DNA of 64,000 bases from Clostridium sp. (GCA_018377235.1 JAGZZT010000004.1:142005-206004); one strand, 5' to 3'. Positions 52,769-62,571 are shown, counted from the stretch's first letter. The notes: generated by a model not told the origin, from the sequence alone. Program-made: numbers and translations.

Positions 52769-54337
52769 TCACGCCTGGTTCCGGTTCCCCAGCACCGTGT
52801 CCAAAAGCTCTGCCAGAGGTTCCATGGCATTTCTTGCCTCCTCATATGTATTAGTCTGAGCGCCCACCTCTATCAAAGCGCTTCTGGGACGAAGATGCAG
52901 ATTGTAGCGCAGCCCTTTCAAGTAGATATTTCTGGCGTAGCCTGGGTAAAAAGCATCGGCACAGAGCTTCATCTGGAAGCTGAAAGCCAGATTGTCCTCT
53001 CTGTTGGGATTTTCCAGATAGGAAATCGGCCCGTCCGGCGTCTGGCTGGTTCCATTAAAAAACATAATCTGGGCCATTGTTTTTCCATCCACCTCTTTTA
53101 CCAGGCGCGTACTGTTTCCCACTCCATCTCTGTGAATGTCCAAAATCACCTCAATCGAGGGATTCTCCTCTAAAATCTTTTCTATTCCTTTCAAAGCATA
53201 GGTATACGCTTTATTCCTGTCCAGCTTTCCGTCTCTCAAGTCATATACCGAGGTATCGTGTATCACCTGATAGCCTTTTTCCTCCAAAAGCTGCGCCAGA
53301 TATTCCCCCACTCCCACAATAGTAGCCTCCTTATTTCCCGTATGGTAATCAGCAAACTCCTCCTGGGAATGGCTGTGATAAATTAAAATCTGTGGTTTTC
53401 CATCATCTGTCTCCTGTTTCAGCGAAAAATCCTTAGCAAGAAATGTCTCAGCCTGAATCATATCCCTGCCTGCCGCTGCCGTAGGGTGAACCGTGTAAAA
53501 ATGCTTCATCACATAATCATAATCTGCCAGCTGTTCCACCAGATAAGTTTTTCCTAATACAGGAAGCCCGGCTCTCTCCAGCAGGTTCAGGCCTGCCGTG
53601 GTCCCCATGGAGAAGCCTGAAGCAAAGCTTCCTGCCTCTTCCCCGCCTTCTGCATCCTCTTCCTGCTCTCCGCCCTCTGTTTTTCCATGACTGCCTTCCT
53701 CTCCCGCCGTCAAAGCCTGCTTTCCTTCCCTTTCCAAAGCAGAAGACGCTTCTGCAAGACCGCTCTGCAGTGCAGCCGGACTCCAGTCAGAGCTTCCGTC
53801 TCCAGCTATCAGGCCAGAATCTGCCAAAATCCTGCTGGAATCAAGACAATCCGCCAGACGGCTGTATTCCTTTGCCTGCTCCTGTTTCCTTTTATAATTT
53901 ATGTAAGCTGGATCTTCCTCAGCCCAGTCAAAGTATTTTCCTCTTTGTGCCTCCACATACCATGGGATTCTTTCCATCAGCTGCTCCGCCAGAAAACGCG
54001 TCAGTCCTTCTGTTCTGCCTTTCACTCCTTCTTCTTGTGCATCATGGAACGAATCAAAGCCTGCGGGAAACCACAGTTCTGCACAGGCGCCGAGCAGAGA
54101 GCAGGCATGAGCGCCTGTCTTCACGCTCTCGTTTCCACTGCCTTCCTCATACTCTGCATTTACTTCCGAACCTCCTTCGGCCGCTCCCTCCTGCCCGGGG
54201 CGTGCTGACTTTGGCTGTTCTGTCTTTCCAGCTCCAAATATGGCCAGGACAAGCACCATGGCTGACAGTCCGCTTATCAAAATCTTCTTTTTTTCTCTTC
54301 CTCCCGTCCCCCGCCTTCGCTTCCATTTTCCAGCCAT
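52769..54337 (-). CDS. spoIIP: Stage II sporulation protein P (cell-wall amidase/endopeptidase)
   Basis: Peptidoglycan hydrolase that works with SpoIID and SpoIIM during engulfment. It has 522 residues. A membrane anchor lies at about 19-37, followed by a long low-complexity stretch; around 210-245 it is almost entirely Gly, Glu and Ala. The C-terminal catalytic domain has LIYHSHSQEEF, DIHRDG and the SALIEVGAQTNTYEEA end. It is longer than typical homologues because of the disordered region. AAGGTGGG precedes the ATG. Confidence 0.92.
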   Translation of the reverse strand: MAGKWKRRRGTGGREKKKILISGLSAMVLVLAIFGAGKTEQPKSARPGQEGAAEGGSEVNAEYEEGSGNESVKTGAHACSLLGACAELWFPAGFDSFHDAQEEGVKGRTEGLTRFLAEQLMERIPWYVEAQRGKYFDWAEEDPAYINYKRKQEQAKEYSRLADCLDSSRILADSGLIAGDGSSDWSPAALQSGLAEASSALEREGKQALTAGEEGSHGKTEGGEQEEDAEGGEEAGSFASGFSMGTTAGLNLLERAGLPVLGKTYLVEQLADYDYVMKHFYTVHPTAAAGRDMIQAETFLAKDFSLKQETDDGKPQILIYHSHSQEEFADYHTGNKEATIVGVGEYLAQLLEEKGYQVIHDTSVYDLRDGKLDRNKAYTYALKGIEKILEENPSIEVILDIHRDGVGNSTRLVKEVDGKTMAQIMFFNGTSQTPDGPISYLENPNREDNLAFSFQMKLCADAFYPGYARNIYLKGLRYNLHLRPRSALIEVGAQTNTYEEARNAMEPLAELLDTVLGNRNQA

Positions 54338-54367
54338 CCGCGTCCCACCTTTTTTATTCCCTTCTAC

Positions 54368-54375
54368 ATTCTATG
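54368..54375 (-). promoter_or_regulatory. Possible sigma-E -10 element of spoIIP
   Basis: CATAGAAT on the minus strand, 31 bases upstream of spoIIP, fits the sigma-E -10 (CATACAnT) in 7 of 8 positions. No convincing -35 lies at the right distance, so this is tentative. Confidence 0.3.
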
Positions 54376-54451
54376 CAGGAAAATGGCTTTTTTGTTATCT
54401 GGCTTTAAGGACTGTCCTCCCAGATACTATAAGCATCCGGGAAAAAGCTGT

Positions 54452-55429
54452 TTACTCCTTGTCTTTCCCGCCATAGAGGGCCTGATGAATCCCCTCAGAA
54501 ATGGTAAAGCTGAGCCGCCTCACTCTTTCGTCTATATCCTGGGGAGTAACAAACATGGGACCGAACTCCGGCTCCAGAAGCTCCCGAATCAGCTGATACT
54601 GTTCCTCTGAACTGATTTTTTCCATGTAAGCGCCGTAATCCTCTGTCTCCTTCTCCTTTAAAAGAGCTTGAATCATAGCCTTCACTGTATCGTGGACAAT
54701 AGCGGCCGCCCCTATGACAGTGGGAACCCCTACAGCAATGACAGGAATTCCAAGCTCTTCCCTGGTCAATCCTCTGCGGTGGTTTCCCACACCGGATCCC
54801 GGATGAATCCCCGTATCCGCCAGCTGAATTGTGGAGGCCAGCCGCGCTGCGCTTCTGGCCGCCAAAGCATCCACCGCGAGAATCAAATCCGGTTCTGTTT
54901 CCTCTGCTGCTCCCTTTATAATCTCGGCTGTCTCCATCCCTGTCTGCCCCATCACTCCCGGGGCAATACCGCTCAGTACGGGCAGTCCCCGCGTCCTGCA
55001 GAAATCAGAACTGTACTCCAGATTCAGGTGCCGCGTCATATGCAGATTTTCAATTACCCTTGGCCCCAGAGAGTCTGGCGTTACCTGAATATTTCCAAGA
55101 CCTGCCACCAGCACCGATGGATGCGGCTTCCTGGGACAGCATCTGTCGATCATCCCTTGCAGCTGTCTGCCAAGTTCTGCCGCCGCTTCCTTATGATAGG
55201 ATAGATCCTCTCTGGCCAGGGCTCCTGCCTCTATTGTTATATAGACGCCGGCCGGTTTTCCCATGGCCGCGGCGCCCTGGTCATTTTTAATCTCCACTCT
55301 GGTCAGCCGAATCTGTCCTTCCTGCTCCCACTCATCTACCGCAACTCCGGCAATCTCCTCCCCTTCTGTAAACCGCTCTCTCTCCTCCACTGCCAGATCT
55401 GTCCTGGGATTAAAATACTCCAGCGCCAT
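54452..55429 (-). CDS. gpr: Germination protease GPR
   Basis: Aspartate-type protease that degrades small acid-soluble spore proteins at germination; made as a zymogen and auto-cleaved near the N-terminus. It has 325 residues. The N-terminal RTDLAVEERE segment resembles the processing region, and VAGLGNIQVTPDSLGP, GIAPGVMGQTGMET and VDALAARS are family hallmarks. Neighbours spoIIP and rpsT match the B. subtilis order. Confidence 0.95.
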   Translation of the reverse strand: MALEYFNPRTDLAVEERERFTEGEEIAGVAVDEWEQEGQIRLTRVEIKNDQGAAAMGKPAGVYITIEAGALAREDLSYHKEAAAELGRQLQGMIDRCCPRKPHPSVLVAGLGNIQVTPDSLGPRVIENLHMTRHLNLEYSSDFCRTRGLPVLSGIAPGVMGQTGMETAEIIKGAAEETEPDLILAVDALAARSAARLASTIQLADTGIHPGSGVGNHRRGLTREELGIPVIAVGVPTVIGAAAIVHDTVKAMIQALLKEKETEDYGAYMEKISSEEQYQLIRELLEPEFGPMFVTPQDIDERVRRLSFTISEGIHQALYGGKDKE

Positions 55430-55606
55430 ATTCCCCTCCTGTTTCTTTTTACTTTTCTTTCTTGTATTTTGTTATTTTTCTATTCTCTTATTTTATTTTA
55501 AACAATTTTTTACCCTTTTATGTGATTTATCCAGCCATCTTTTCCGTCTGCCCGGAAAAACTCCAGAAAAACCTGCGAAAAATCACAATTCTTCCCATTT
55601 TTACTA
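55430..55606. other. gpr-rpsT intergenic region
   Basis: T-rich on the plus strand next to gpr. It must hold the gpr promoter, expected to be sigma-F/G dependent, but no convincing match was found. No open frame of note. Confidence 0.4.
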
Positions 55607-55635
55607 TTGACAGAACCATGTATTTTCGCTAGAAT
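55607..55635 (+). promoter_or_regulatory. rpsT promoter
   Basis: TTGACA (55607-55612), 17-base spacer, TAGAAT (55630-55635), a near-consensus sigma-A promoter about 94 bases upstream of the start codon. Confidence 0.85.
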
Positions 55636-55728
55636 ACAAGAGTATGTTTACATTAGACTGTCCGTGTCCAGGCTCTGATGCAAACCAGAGAATTATTGAT
55701 ATTACGAAAATCGATGGAGGTGTACAGA

Positions 55729-55992
55729 TTGGCTAACATTAAATCTGCAAAAAAGAGAATCTTAGTAGCTGAGACAAGAGCTGCAAGAAACAAGGCTATC
55801 AGATCCAAGGTGAAGACTGTAGTAAAGAAGGTTGAGGCTGCTATCGCTGCTGGAGATAAGGCTGCTGCACAGGCTGCTTTATTAGTAGCTACAAGCGAGA
55901 TCGACAAGGCTTGCTCCAAGGGAGTTTTCCACAAGAACACAGCTTCCCGCAAGGTTTCCAGATTATCCAAGGCTGTAAGCAGCATGGCTTAA
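55729..55992 (+). CDS. rpsT: 30S ribosomal protein S20
   Basis: 87 residues with the S20 sequence LANIKSAKKRILVAETRAARNKAIRSKVKT. An ATG lies farther upstream in frame, but it overlaps the Shine-Dalgarno GGAGG; the TTG at 55729-55731, 8 bases after GGAGG, gives the exact S20 N-terminus and length. A UUG start is also used by E. coli rpsT, where it is part of feedback control. The leader is about 90 bases. Confidence 0.95.
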   Translation: MANIKSAKKRILVAETRAARNKAIRSKVKTVVKKVEAAIAAGDKAAAQAALLVATSEIDKACSKGVFHKNTASRKVSRLSKAVSSMA

Positions 55993-56047
55993 TTGCCAGA
56001 CTGCAGGCTTCGTAAAGCATAAACACTTGAATTAACCCGTTCAAGTC

Positions 56048-56090
56048 AAAAAGCCGCTTCTTCGTGGGTGTGACGAAGAAGCGGCTTTTT
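56048..56090. terminator. Bidirectional terminator after rpsT and the sugar operon
   Basis: Perfect 17-base arms (56048-56064 and 56074-56090) with a 9-base loop and A/T-run flanks; ends rpsT on the plus strand and can end the sugar operon on the minus strand. Confidence 0.92.
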
Positions 56091-56163
56091 ATATATCTGT
56101 ATATTTGATTGTATATGGATGATAGCGTCAGCAGACAAAAAGCTTATTATCCCTTTCACATGG

Positions 56164-57021
56164 TCACTGTCTCTGCGCGAGAGCTGCTATTTTTTCCACT
56201 GCCGGCCGGTTGGAAAACAGGGATACTTCGGGAAACTGCTTGTAATTAGGAAGCATTTCCAGAGTCAGCCACCCATCGTAGCCGATTCGCTTCAGGCTCT
56301 CTCCCACTTTCACAAAATCTACATCTCCGGCAAACAGATCCACAAAGCCGCCCATTCCGGCCTGTCCATAACGGAAATCTGACAGATGAATCTTTTTAAT
56401 ATGGGAATCTAAAATTTCAATCCAGTCTTCCGGATATCCGGTATAAATCACATTTCCCACATCGAAATATGCCCCCACAAAAGGAGAATTGACTTCATCC
56501 AGCAAGTGTTTCATCTCCAGAGGAGACAGCAGGAAACGGTTCCATACATTCTCAATTCCGATACAGACGCCGTATTTCTCTCCAAAGTCCGCCAGCTCTC
56601 TTAAAGCCTTCAGGCATCTCTCATAGGCTCTGTCATACCGGATTCGTTCCGGCTCATCCACGAAATCACAGCCTACATAGCCGGGAACTACAAGCACTGT
56701 GTCCGCTCCCAGAACAGCTGCGGCTTCCACCTGCTTTTTTACGATATCCACAGCCCTTCTCCTGGTTTCCTCTCTGTTTGATACAAGATTATACTTCCAT
56801 AGAGACCAGACTCCTACGCTTGGAATCTCCAGTCCTTCCTCCCTGGCTATTTTCCCGATTTCCTTTATCTCTTCTTTTGAAGTTTCCTCATTTAAATATC
56901 CGAACTCACTGAATACCGGTTCTACCCCGTCATACCCGGCTTTTTTAATCAGAGGAAACAGACGTTTTAAGTCCGCATCCTCTGTAAATGAAAACATGCT
57001 CACCCCTGTTTTCATTGTCAT
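56164..57021 (-). CDS. Sugar phosphate isomerase/epimerase-like TIM-barrel protein
   Basis: 285 residues of the xylose-isomerase-like TIM-barrel superfamily: KAGYDGVEPVFSEFG, VLGADTVLVVPGYVG, CIGIENVWNRF, GAYFDVGNVIYTGYPEDWIE and IHLSDFRYGQAGMGGFVDLFAGDVDF carry the usual metal-binding Glu, Asp and His. Likely isomerises or epimerises a sugar or inositol-type intermediate. Last gene of the operon; a second TIM-barrel protein is encoded at its front. An in-frame ATG two codons in is an alternative start. Confidence 0.85.
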   Translation of the reverse strand: MTMKTGVSMFSFTEDADLKRLFPLIKKAGYDGVEPVFSEFGYLNEETSKEEIKEIGKIAREEGLEIPSVGVWSLWKYNLVSNREETRRRAVDIVKKQVEAAAVLGADTVLVVPGYVGCDFVDEPERIRYDRAYERCLKALRELADFGEKYGVCIGIENVWNRFLLSPLEMKHLLDEVNSPFVGAYFDVGNVIYTGYPEDWIEILDSHIKKIHLSDFRYGQAGMGGFVDLFAGDVDFVKVGESLKRIGYDGWLTLEMLPNYKQFPEVSLFSNRPAVEKIAALAQRQ

Positions 57022-57033
57022 TCCCTCCTCCCG

Positions 57034-58059
57034 CTAAACTGGAAGATTCCTCTTTCCATAGTCAACGATCACCTGTTTTCCAGTTTCCAGAGAAGCTTTC
57101 AAAGCCTCCATAACACACATCACCTTCCGCGCCTGTGCAGCCGGAATGATTTCTGATTCCCGGTTTTCGCTGATGCACTGTACAAAATGGCGCAGTTCTG
57201 TTTCATAAGCGTCTGTCTCATCCAGAGGAAGGATTTTCGCCCCCTCCTCACAGTAGACCCTTGTATCGCGTCTGGCTGAAGCTACGTCCTCCAGGTTCGC
57301 TCCTGCCTTCATAATATATTCATAAGTCGCCTGGCTTCCTGTCAGACGCAGCTCCATGGTAAAAGGATAGCCCTTTGTCATCTCAATCACACCCTGAACA
57401 CTGGCGCTCTGTCCAGATTGGAATTTCAGGGTACTGTTGACAAAATTCCAGCAGCCAAGCTCATTTTTCTTGCCGGAGGCAAATACGCTTTCCACCTCTC
57501 CCAGCAGCCAGCAGAAGAAATCAATGTCATGAAGGTGGAGATCGAACAGTCCTCCTCCACTGTTCTCCGGTCTTCTGTACCACTCGCTCCAGGCCGGATG
57601 CTCAGAAAGCCTGGCTCCATAAGCATAATTCAGATCTCCCAATTCTCCATTTCCATACATTGCTTTCGCTGTCTGATATTCCGGCCAGAAACGAACCACC
57701 TGGCCGATCATAATCTTCACCCCGGCCTTTTCTGCTGCCTCAATCATACGATCTAAAGATTCTACGCTTAAGGCTGCCGGTTTTTCACAGAAAATATGTT
57801 TTCCATGTTCTGCTGCCTTGACTGCAAACTCTTCATGGAGAAAAGTAGGAAGACAGATATCTGCCACCTCAAACTCGCAGTCCTCAGCCATGGCCTCAAA
57901 ATCCTCATAAAAGCTGCATCCAAAATCCCTGGCGAACTTTTCTCCCAGCTCCCTGTCTCTGTCGCAGACTGCCGCCACCTGAGCCAGGTCTATGCGGCTG
58001 TAGGCCTCTGCATGGGTTCTTCCCATGAATCCAGCCCCTATTACTGCTATTTTAACCAC
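57034..58059 (-). CDS. Gfo/Idh/MocA-family oxidoreductase
   Basis: NAD(P)-dependent dehydrogenase of 341 residues. The Rossmann fold starts VKIAVIGAGFMGRTHAEAY, the EKP motif (IFCEKPAAL) binds the nicotinamide side and GGGLFDLHLHDIDFF holds the catalytic Asp/His. Related to inositol 2-dehydrogenases and sugar dehydrogenases; substrate unknown. Sits between the permease and TIM-barrel genes, so it likely oxidises the imported sugar. Confidence 0.9.
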   Translation of the reverse strand: MVKIAVIGAGFMGRTHAEAYSRIDLAQVAAVCDRDRELGEKFARDFGCSFYEDFEAMAEDCEFEVADICLPTFLHEEFAVKAAEHGKHIFCEKPAALSVESLDRMIEAAEKAGVKIMIGQVVRFWPEYQTAKAMYGNGELGDLNYAYGARLSEHPAWSEWYRRPENSGGGLFDLHLHDIDFFCWLLGEVESVFASGKKNELGCWNFVNSTLKFQSGQSASVQGVIEMTKGYPFTMELRLTGSQATYEYIMKAGANLEDVASARRDTRVYCEEGAKILPLDETDAYETELRHFVQCISENRESEIIPAAQARKVMCVMEALKASLETGKQVIVDYGKRNLPV

Positions 58060-58108
58060 GTCTGTTCACTCCTTTGCAAACCGCTGTGAAAAGCGGACTT
58101 TCCACTTT

Positions 58109-59053
58109 CTATCTGCGGCGGATATTATTGATATTACTTAAAACCACAGCGCATACAATAATTGCACCTGTTATAATTGTCTGGATATACGTTTCCACCT
58201 GAAGAATATTCATGGCATTGCTGATTACACCCATCAGCACGCATCCTAAAAAGGCTCCTGAAATCGTTCCCTTTCCTCCATCGAAGGTTACTCCTCCGAT
58301 AATCGCAGCTGTCAGAGCGCTTGTCTCATATCCTGCTCCTGCGTTGGCTGTAATAGAGTCAATACGGGCAGAGAAAATGATCGCTGCGATTGAACAGAAC
58401 AAGCCTGCAATTCCATAAAGAATCACCTTATATCTGACAATATTGATTCCAGATAAAAAAGCGTTCTTTTCATTTCCTCCAATAGCCACAATTCTGCGGC
58501 CGAACTTTGTACGGTTCATCAGCACATAGGAAAGTACCACCATAGCGGCAAGTACCAGAAGCATAACCGGGAACACCTGGAACAGCTTTGTCTTTCCAAT
58601 TCCATTAAAGGCTCCGTTAAAGCTCATAATCCTTCCTCCGGAGAGCGTCAGAGCCATTCCATAAAACATCTCGCTGGTTCCCAGCGTAATAATAAGAGGA
58701 ATACATTTACTCTTGGCAATGATTACGCCGTTTAAGGCTCCGCACAAGGTTCCTGCGGCCATTCCGGCTGCTACTGCCAGAGCCGTATTTCCGGTGGAAT
58801 GGATCACGGACGCCATCACTACGCCTGACAAAACCATAATATTTCCAATGGAAAGGTCGATTCCTCCTCCAATCAGCAGCATACTCATGGCCATGGTTAA
58901 AATACCAGTCACAGATATCTGCTGAAAAATAGTAATCAGGTTTTTCACCTGGATAAATCTTGGATTAATTGCAGATACAGCTGCTACAATTACTACAATT
59001 ACAATCGCCAGCAGAACTCTCTGCTCCTTAATAAGTCGTTTCTTCAGCGTCAT
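58109..59053 (-). CDS. ABC sugar transporter permease (RbsC type)
   Basis: Integral membrane subunit of 314 residues with about ten segments and the family stretch LLIGGGIDLSIGNIMVLSG, plus AAIIGGVTFDGGKGTISGAFLG. Its start overlaps the ATPase gene end by 26 bases. Works with the ATPase and binding protein encoded just upstream. Confidence 0.92.
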   Translation of the reverse strand: MTLKKRLIKEQRVLLAIVIVVIVAAVSAINPRFIQVKNLITIFQQISVTGILTMAMSMLLIGGGIDLSIGNIMVLSGVVMASVIHSTGNTALAVAAGMAAGTLCGALNGVIIAKSKCIPLIITLGTSEMFYGMALTLSGGRIMSFNGAFNGIGKTKLFQVFPVMLLVLAAMVVLSYVLMNRTKFGRRIVAIGGNEKNAFLSGINIVRYKVILYGIAGLFCSIAAIIFSARIDSITANAGAGYETSALTAAIIGGVTFDGGKGTISGAFLGCVLMGVISNAMNILQVETYIQTIITGAIIVCAVVLSNINNIRRR

Positions 59054-60566
59054 CTCTGTTCACCCCTAATGCTCTTCTGATGATTTCCTGTTCTGTAATC
59101 TGTTCTCCTGCAAGCTCCCCTTCAATCCGGCCTTTCTTCACTACCAGAATCCGGTCGCTCATGGAAATCAGCTCCGGCATGTCCGAGCTGATCATAATAA
59201 TACACTTTCCCTGTTTTGTCAGGGCTGACATCTGTTTATAAAATTCCGCTTTCGCGTTTACGTCAATTCCCCTGGTAGGCTCGTCAAAAATATAAATTTC
59301 CTGCTGCACATACAGCCATTTAGCCAAAACCACCTTCTGCTGGTTTCCTCCTGACAGGTATACGGCTTCTGTCCAGACAGAGGGAGTTTTTAACCTGAGC
59401 TCCCTGAAAATCGGTTCAATTAACGGCGGATGCTTCTTTATATTGACAAAAAAGCCTTTTATCTTCTCCCGCAGCCCGATAATCGTCCCATTTTCCAAAA
59501 CACTGTTGTGGAGCATCAGACCCAGTCCCTGGCGGTCTTCTGTAATATGGGCAAAGCCTGCCTTAATCCCATCTTCCGGATTTCTGATTTCCACAGGCTT
59601 TCCATCTATAAGGATCTCTCCTGCATATTTCGGATCTGCCCCTGTAACAGCCCGGACAATCTCTGTCCGTCCGGCTCCTACCATGCCGGCAATTCCAAGA
59701 ATCTCTCCATGGCGGACAGAAAAATTGATTTCAGGACTGTCTTTTAAAAGCTTAAGCCCCTTTACCTGCAGACAAACCTCACCTATCGGATTTTTATCCT
59801 TCTTAAAGAACGTGTCTACCGGCCGTCCTACCATATCCTGGGTAATCAGGGACAGAGAAATATCTCTATTTTCATTTTCATAGGTTCTGACTACCGCGCC
59901 GTCTCGAATTACTGTAATTCGGTCGGCAATTCTCCTTATCTCTTCCAGAGAATGGGAAATATATACAATACTGATTCCCCTGGAAGCAATCGCCTCTGCC
60001 AGACGGAGCACCTTAGCTGCATCCTCTACGTTAAACATGGAGGTCGGCTCATCCATAATTAAAATGCGTGTCCTGGCAGAAAGAGCCTTTAAAATTTTCA
60101 CAAACTGCTGATCGGAAACTGAAAGATCTTCTATCTTTGCCGATGGATCCAGATGAATGGAAAACTCCTCCATCTGATCTTTCGTTTTCTGATACAGCTC
60201 CCTGTATTTCATAAAGCCAAAGCGATCTGCAACCTCATTGCCCACATAAATATTTTCTGCCACACTCATGCTGGGAACCAGATCATTTTCCTGATACACA
60301 ATGTTAATTCCCAGCTCTCTTGACAGGGCCGGGGTAAGGGAGCTGTACTCCCGCCCGTCGATACTGATAGTACCCTTACTTGGGCTGTACGCTCCGCTTA
60401 ACACCTTCATCAGAGTCGATTTTCCGGCTCCGTTTTCTCCTACCAGACAGTGAATCTCTCCTTTATATAAGTCAAAGGTGATTCCTGACAGAGCATAAAC
60501 TCCTGAAAATTCCTTCTCAATTCCTGTCATTTTAAGGACAGGCCTCTCTGCATAATCTGCCTTCAA
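59028..60566 (-). CDS. ABC sugar transporter ATP-binding protein (RbsA/MglA type)
   Basis: 512 residues with two ABC domains. The first has GENGAGKST (43-51) and ILIMDEPTS, with a degenerate signature (LSVSDQQ). The second has a degenerate Walker A (GMVGAGRTE) but an intact signature LSGGNQQK and IYIFDEPTRGID. This asymmetric pattern is usual for the carbohydrate CUT2 class, which imports pentoses, galactose, inositol and similar monosaccharides. Confidence 0.94.
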   Translation of the reverse strand: MKADYAERPVLKMTGIEKEFSGVYALSGITFDLYKGEIHCLVGENGAGKSTLMKVLSGAYSPSKGTISIDGREYSSLTPALSRELGINIVYQENDLVPSMSVAENIYVGNEVADRFGFMKYRELYQKTKDQMEEFSIHLDPSAKIEDLSVSDQQFVKILKALSARTRILIMDEPTSMFNVEDAAKVLRLAEAIASRGISIVYISHSLEEIRRIADRITVIRDGAVVRTYENENRDISLSLITQDMVGRPVDTFFKKDKNPIGEVCLQVKGLKLLKDSPEINFSVRHGEILGIAGMVGAGRTEIVRAVTGADPKYAGEILIDGKPVEIRNPEDGIKAGFAHITEDRQGLGLMLHNSVLENGTIIGLREKIKGFFVNIKKHPPLIEPIFRELRLKTPSVWTEAVYLSGGNQQKVVLAKWLYVQQEIYIFDEPTRGIDVNAKAEFYKQMSALTKQGKCIIMISSDMPELISMSDRILVVKKGRIEGELAGEQITEQEIIRRALGVNRDDAEETTY

Positions 60567-60590
60567 AGTTCCCGGCCCCTTTCTTTCTGT

Positions 60591-61673
60591 TTATTCTGCG
60601 CTCTCTTCTCCGGAATAGACGAACTCATATGCCTTCTCATAATCGTCCCAGGCAATGTACTCATCTAAATTATTCTGATCGATCGGTAAAATTGGAAGAG
60701 AAACGAATTTCTCCGGTGTCGCGCCTTCCACTACAGAATCATACAGATTCTTAAAAGTCTGAACGCCCTGAACAGATACAGGAGCCGTCATATTGGCAGA
60801 CTCGATTCCATCCTGCAGCATCTGGTAATCATCTGGTGAGCCTCCTGTGGAAACAATCGGAATATTCTCCATGCCGGCATCCTTTAACGCCTGATAGCAG
60901 CCCTGAGCCATCATTCCATTGTTGGCAAAGATATAGTCAAACTCTTCTCCTGTGGAAATAAAGTCAGTTGTTACATTATAAGCCTTATCTGTCAGCCAGT
61001 CGCCGTGAAGAGTCGCTACGATCTCAATCTGGTCTCCCAGCTCTTCAACTGCCTTATCCACGCCTTCCTGGTACTTCTCATATACGCCTGCGCCTTCCTG
61101 TCCTGCACAGAAAAATACCTTTGCTCCCGGCTTCTGCTCTGCAATATATTTGATTGCCTCATATCCAATCTTGTCATACTCACAGGCAACGGAAGCGATG
61201 TAGTCGCCCGGATCCTCAATATCCATGGCAAAGTTCTCTACTGTTACAGGAATTCCGGCCTCATTCGCCATCTTTACCAGCTGAGCGCCCTGCTCGGTGG
61301 AAATTGGGAAAATGGAGATACCGTCTACCTCCTGCTGAATCAGAGACTCCATAGCTGTGATTGACTCCTCCAGACTGTTCTTGGAATCCAGCACAACCGC
61401 CTCTACGCCTGCTTTTTCAGCTGCGTACTCAAAAGAGTTAGCAGAATACTCATTCCAGATATCTGTCATATCATAGGCAATATAGCCGAAAGTCAGATCC
61501 TCGGCTGCCTTCGCTGTTTCATCCCCCTCTGCCTTAGATGCGCCTTCTGTCTGTTCTGCTGCGCTCTCCTCTTTCTTAGTCTCCGCCGGTTCCTGACCGC
61601 TGCTGCAGGCTGTCAGAGATGCTGCCATAAAAGCCGCCATCATGAACGCTGTCATCCTCATTTTCTTTCTCAT
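60591..61673 (-). CDS. ABC sugar transporter substrate-binding lipoprotein
   Basis: 360 residues with a lipoprotein signal (MAASLTAC, lipidated Cys at 23), a Glu/Ala/Thr-rich linker to about 58, then a periplasmic-binding-protein type 1 fold of the ribose-binding kind (DLTFGYIAYDMTDIW, EQKPGAKVFFCAGQ, EEFDYIFANNGMMAQGCYQAL). The first gene of the transporter set, as usual for the CUT2 class. AGGAGG precedes the ATG. Confidence 0.93.
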   Translation of the reverse strand: MRKKMRMTAFMMAAFMAASLTACSSGQEPAETKKEESAAEQTEGASKAEGDETAKAAEDLTFGYIAYDMTDIWNEYSANSFEYAAEKAGVEAVVLDSKNSLEESITAMESLIQQEVDGISIFPISTEQGAQLVKMANEAGIPVTVENFAMDIEDPGDYIASVACEYDKIGYEAIKYIAEQKPGAKVFFCAGQEGAGVYEKYQEGVDKAVEELGDQIEIVATLHGDWLTDKAYNVTTDFISTGEEFDYIFANNGMMAQGCYQALKDAGMENIPIVSTGGSPDDYQMLQDGIESANMTAPVSVQGVQTFKNLYDSVVEGATPEKFVSLPILPIDQNNLDEYIAWDDYEKAYEFVYSGEESAE

Positions 61674-61744
61674 GTTGAAATACCTCCTCTTAAAATAATT
61701 ATCTGATCTGCGTTTGCAGACAGTTTCCCTTTTTTGCCTCCGCC

Positions 61745-62557
61745 CTAGAGAGTAAAACCAAGACCAGTCAAATAGCCGGCTGCGTCCTGAACTGCCTGAT
61801 CAACCTCCTCAAGGCTGCCAGGTCCTTCCTGTGTGAACTCTATTTCAATACTTAAAGGACTATTATTTCCTGCCTGTTCAAGCTTTTTAAAGAATGCAGG
61901 AAAATCCACTCTTCCCTTTCCCGGAGCAGGGAAATTCCATTCTCTGTCTTCTCCGCTCTTATCCTTCAGATGAATATAGGAAACTGCGTCCACACATTCT
62001 TTTATCTCTTCTGCCGGATTGACTCCGCCATAGAAAATGACGTTAGCCGTATCATAAGCTACCCTTACCCTCTCTGAACCTACGAGATCTGCAATCTCCT
62101 TTACAGCTTTGCCTGTTCCATGATCTCCGTGAGTCTCCAAAACAAGCATCAAATCATACCGCTCCAACCACGGAAGAAGCTCTCTGATATTCTCAGCCGC
62201 CTCCTCAGCGCCAGTCTTTGTCCGATCTGCCAGATGCGCCTCCCCCACTGAGGATACAATATACTGACAGCCAAAAAATCCTGCCAGACGGATATTCATA
62301 ATGAAATCCTGCAGACGTTCCCGATCCATCAGATTGCAGTGACCGCTGAGCGCAATCGGGGTTATAAACAGCTCTTCCATCCTGTCCTTAACCGATGTCA
62401 GAAACTCAAAGCTCTGATCCGGAAAGACATGCTCCGTCCAGCCCTTGGTAGCCGTCAGCTCCACATAGTGAAAACCGGCCTTGTGAATCCCCTCCAGACA
62501 TTCAAAAATCCCATATCCATGGTAGCAGTTTGAATTAACCGCAACAATATGTTCCAT
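61745..62557 (-). CDS. Xylose-isomerase-like TIM-barrel protein
   Basis: 270 residues of the AP-endonuclease-2/sugar-isomerase superfamily: AGFHYVELTATKGWTEHVF, GHCNLMDRERLQ, LMLVLETHGDHGTG, RVAYDTANVIFYGGVNPAEEI, YIHLKDKSGEDREWNFPAPGKGRVDFPAFF. Metal-binding Glu, Asp, His and the final Glu (SIEIEF) are present. Different in sequence from the TIM-barrel protein at the end of the operon, so the two probably act in sequence on the same sugar. Confidence 0.87.
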   Translation of the reverse strand: MEHIVAVNSNCYHGYGIFECLEGIHKAGFHYVELTATKGWTEHVFPDQSFEFLTSVKDRMEELFITPIALSGHCNLMDRERLQDFIMNIRLAGFFGCQYIVSSVGEAHLADRTKTGAEEAAENIRELLPWLERYDLMLVLETHGDHGTGKAVKEIADLVGSERVRVAYDTANVIFYGGVNPAEEIKECVDAVSYIHLKDKSGEDREWNFPAPGKGRVDFPAFFKKLEQAGNNSPLSIEIEFTQEGPGSLEEVDQAVQDAAGYLTGLGFTL

Positions 62558-62571
62558 CCCTTCTCCTCCTT

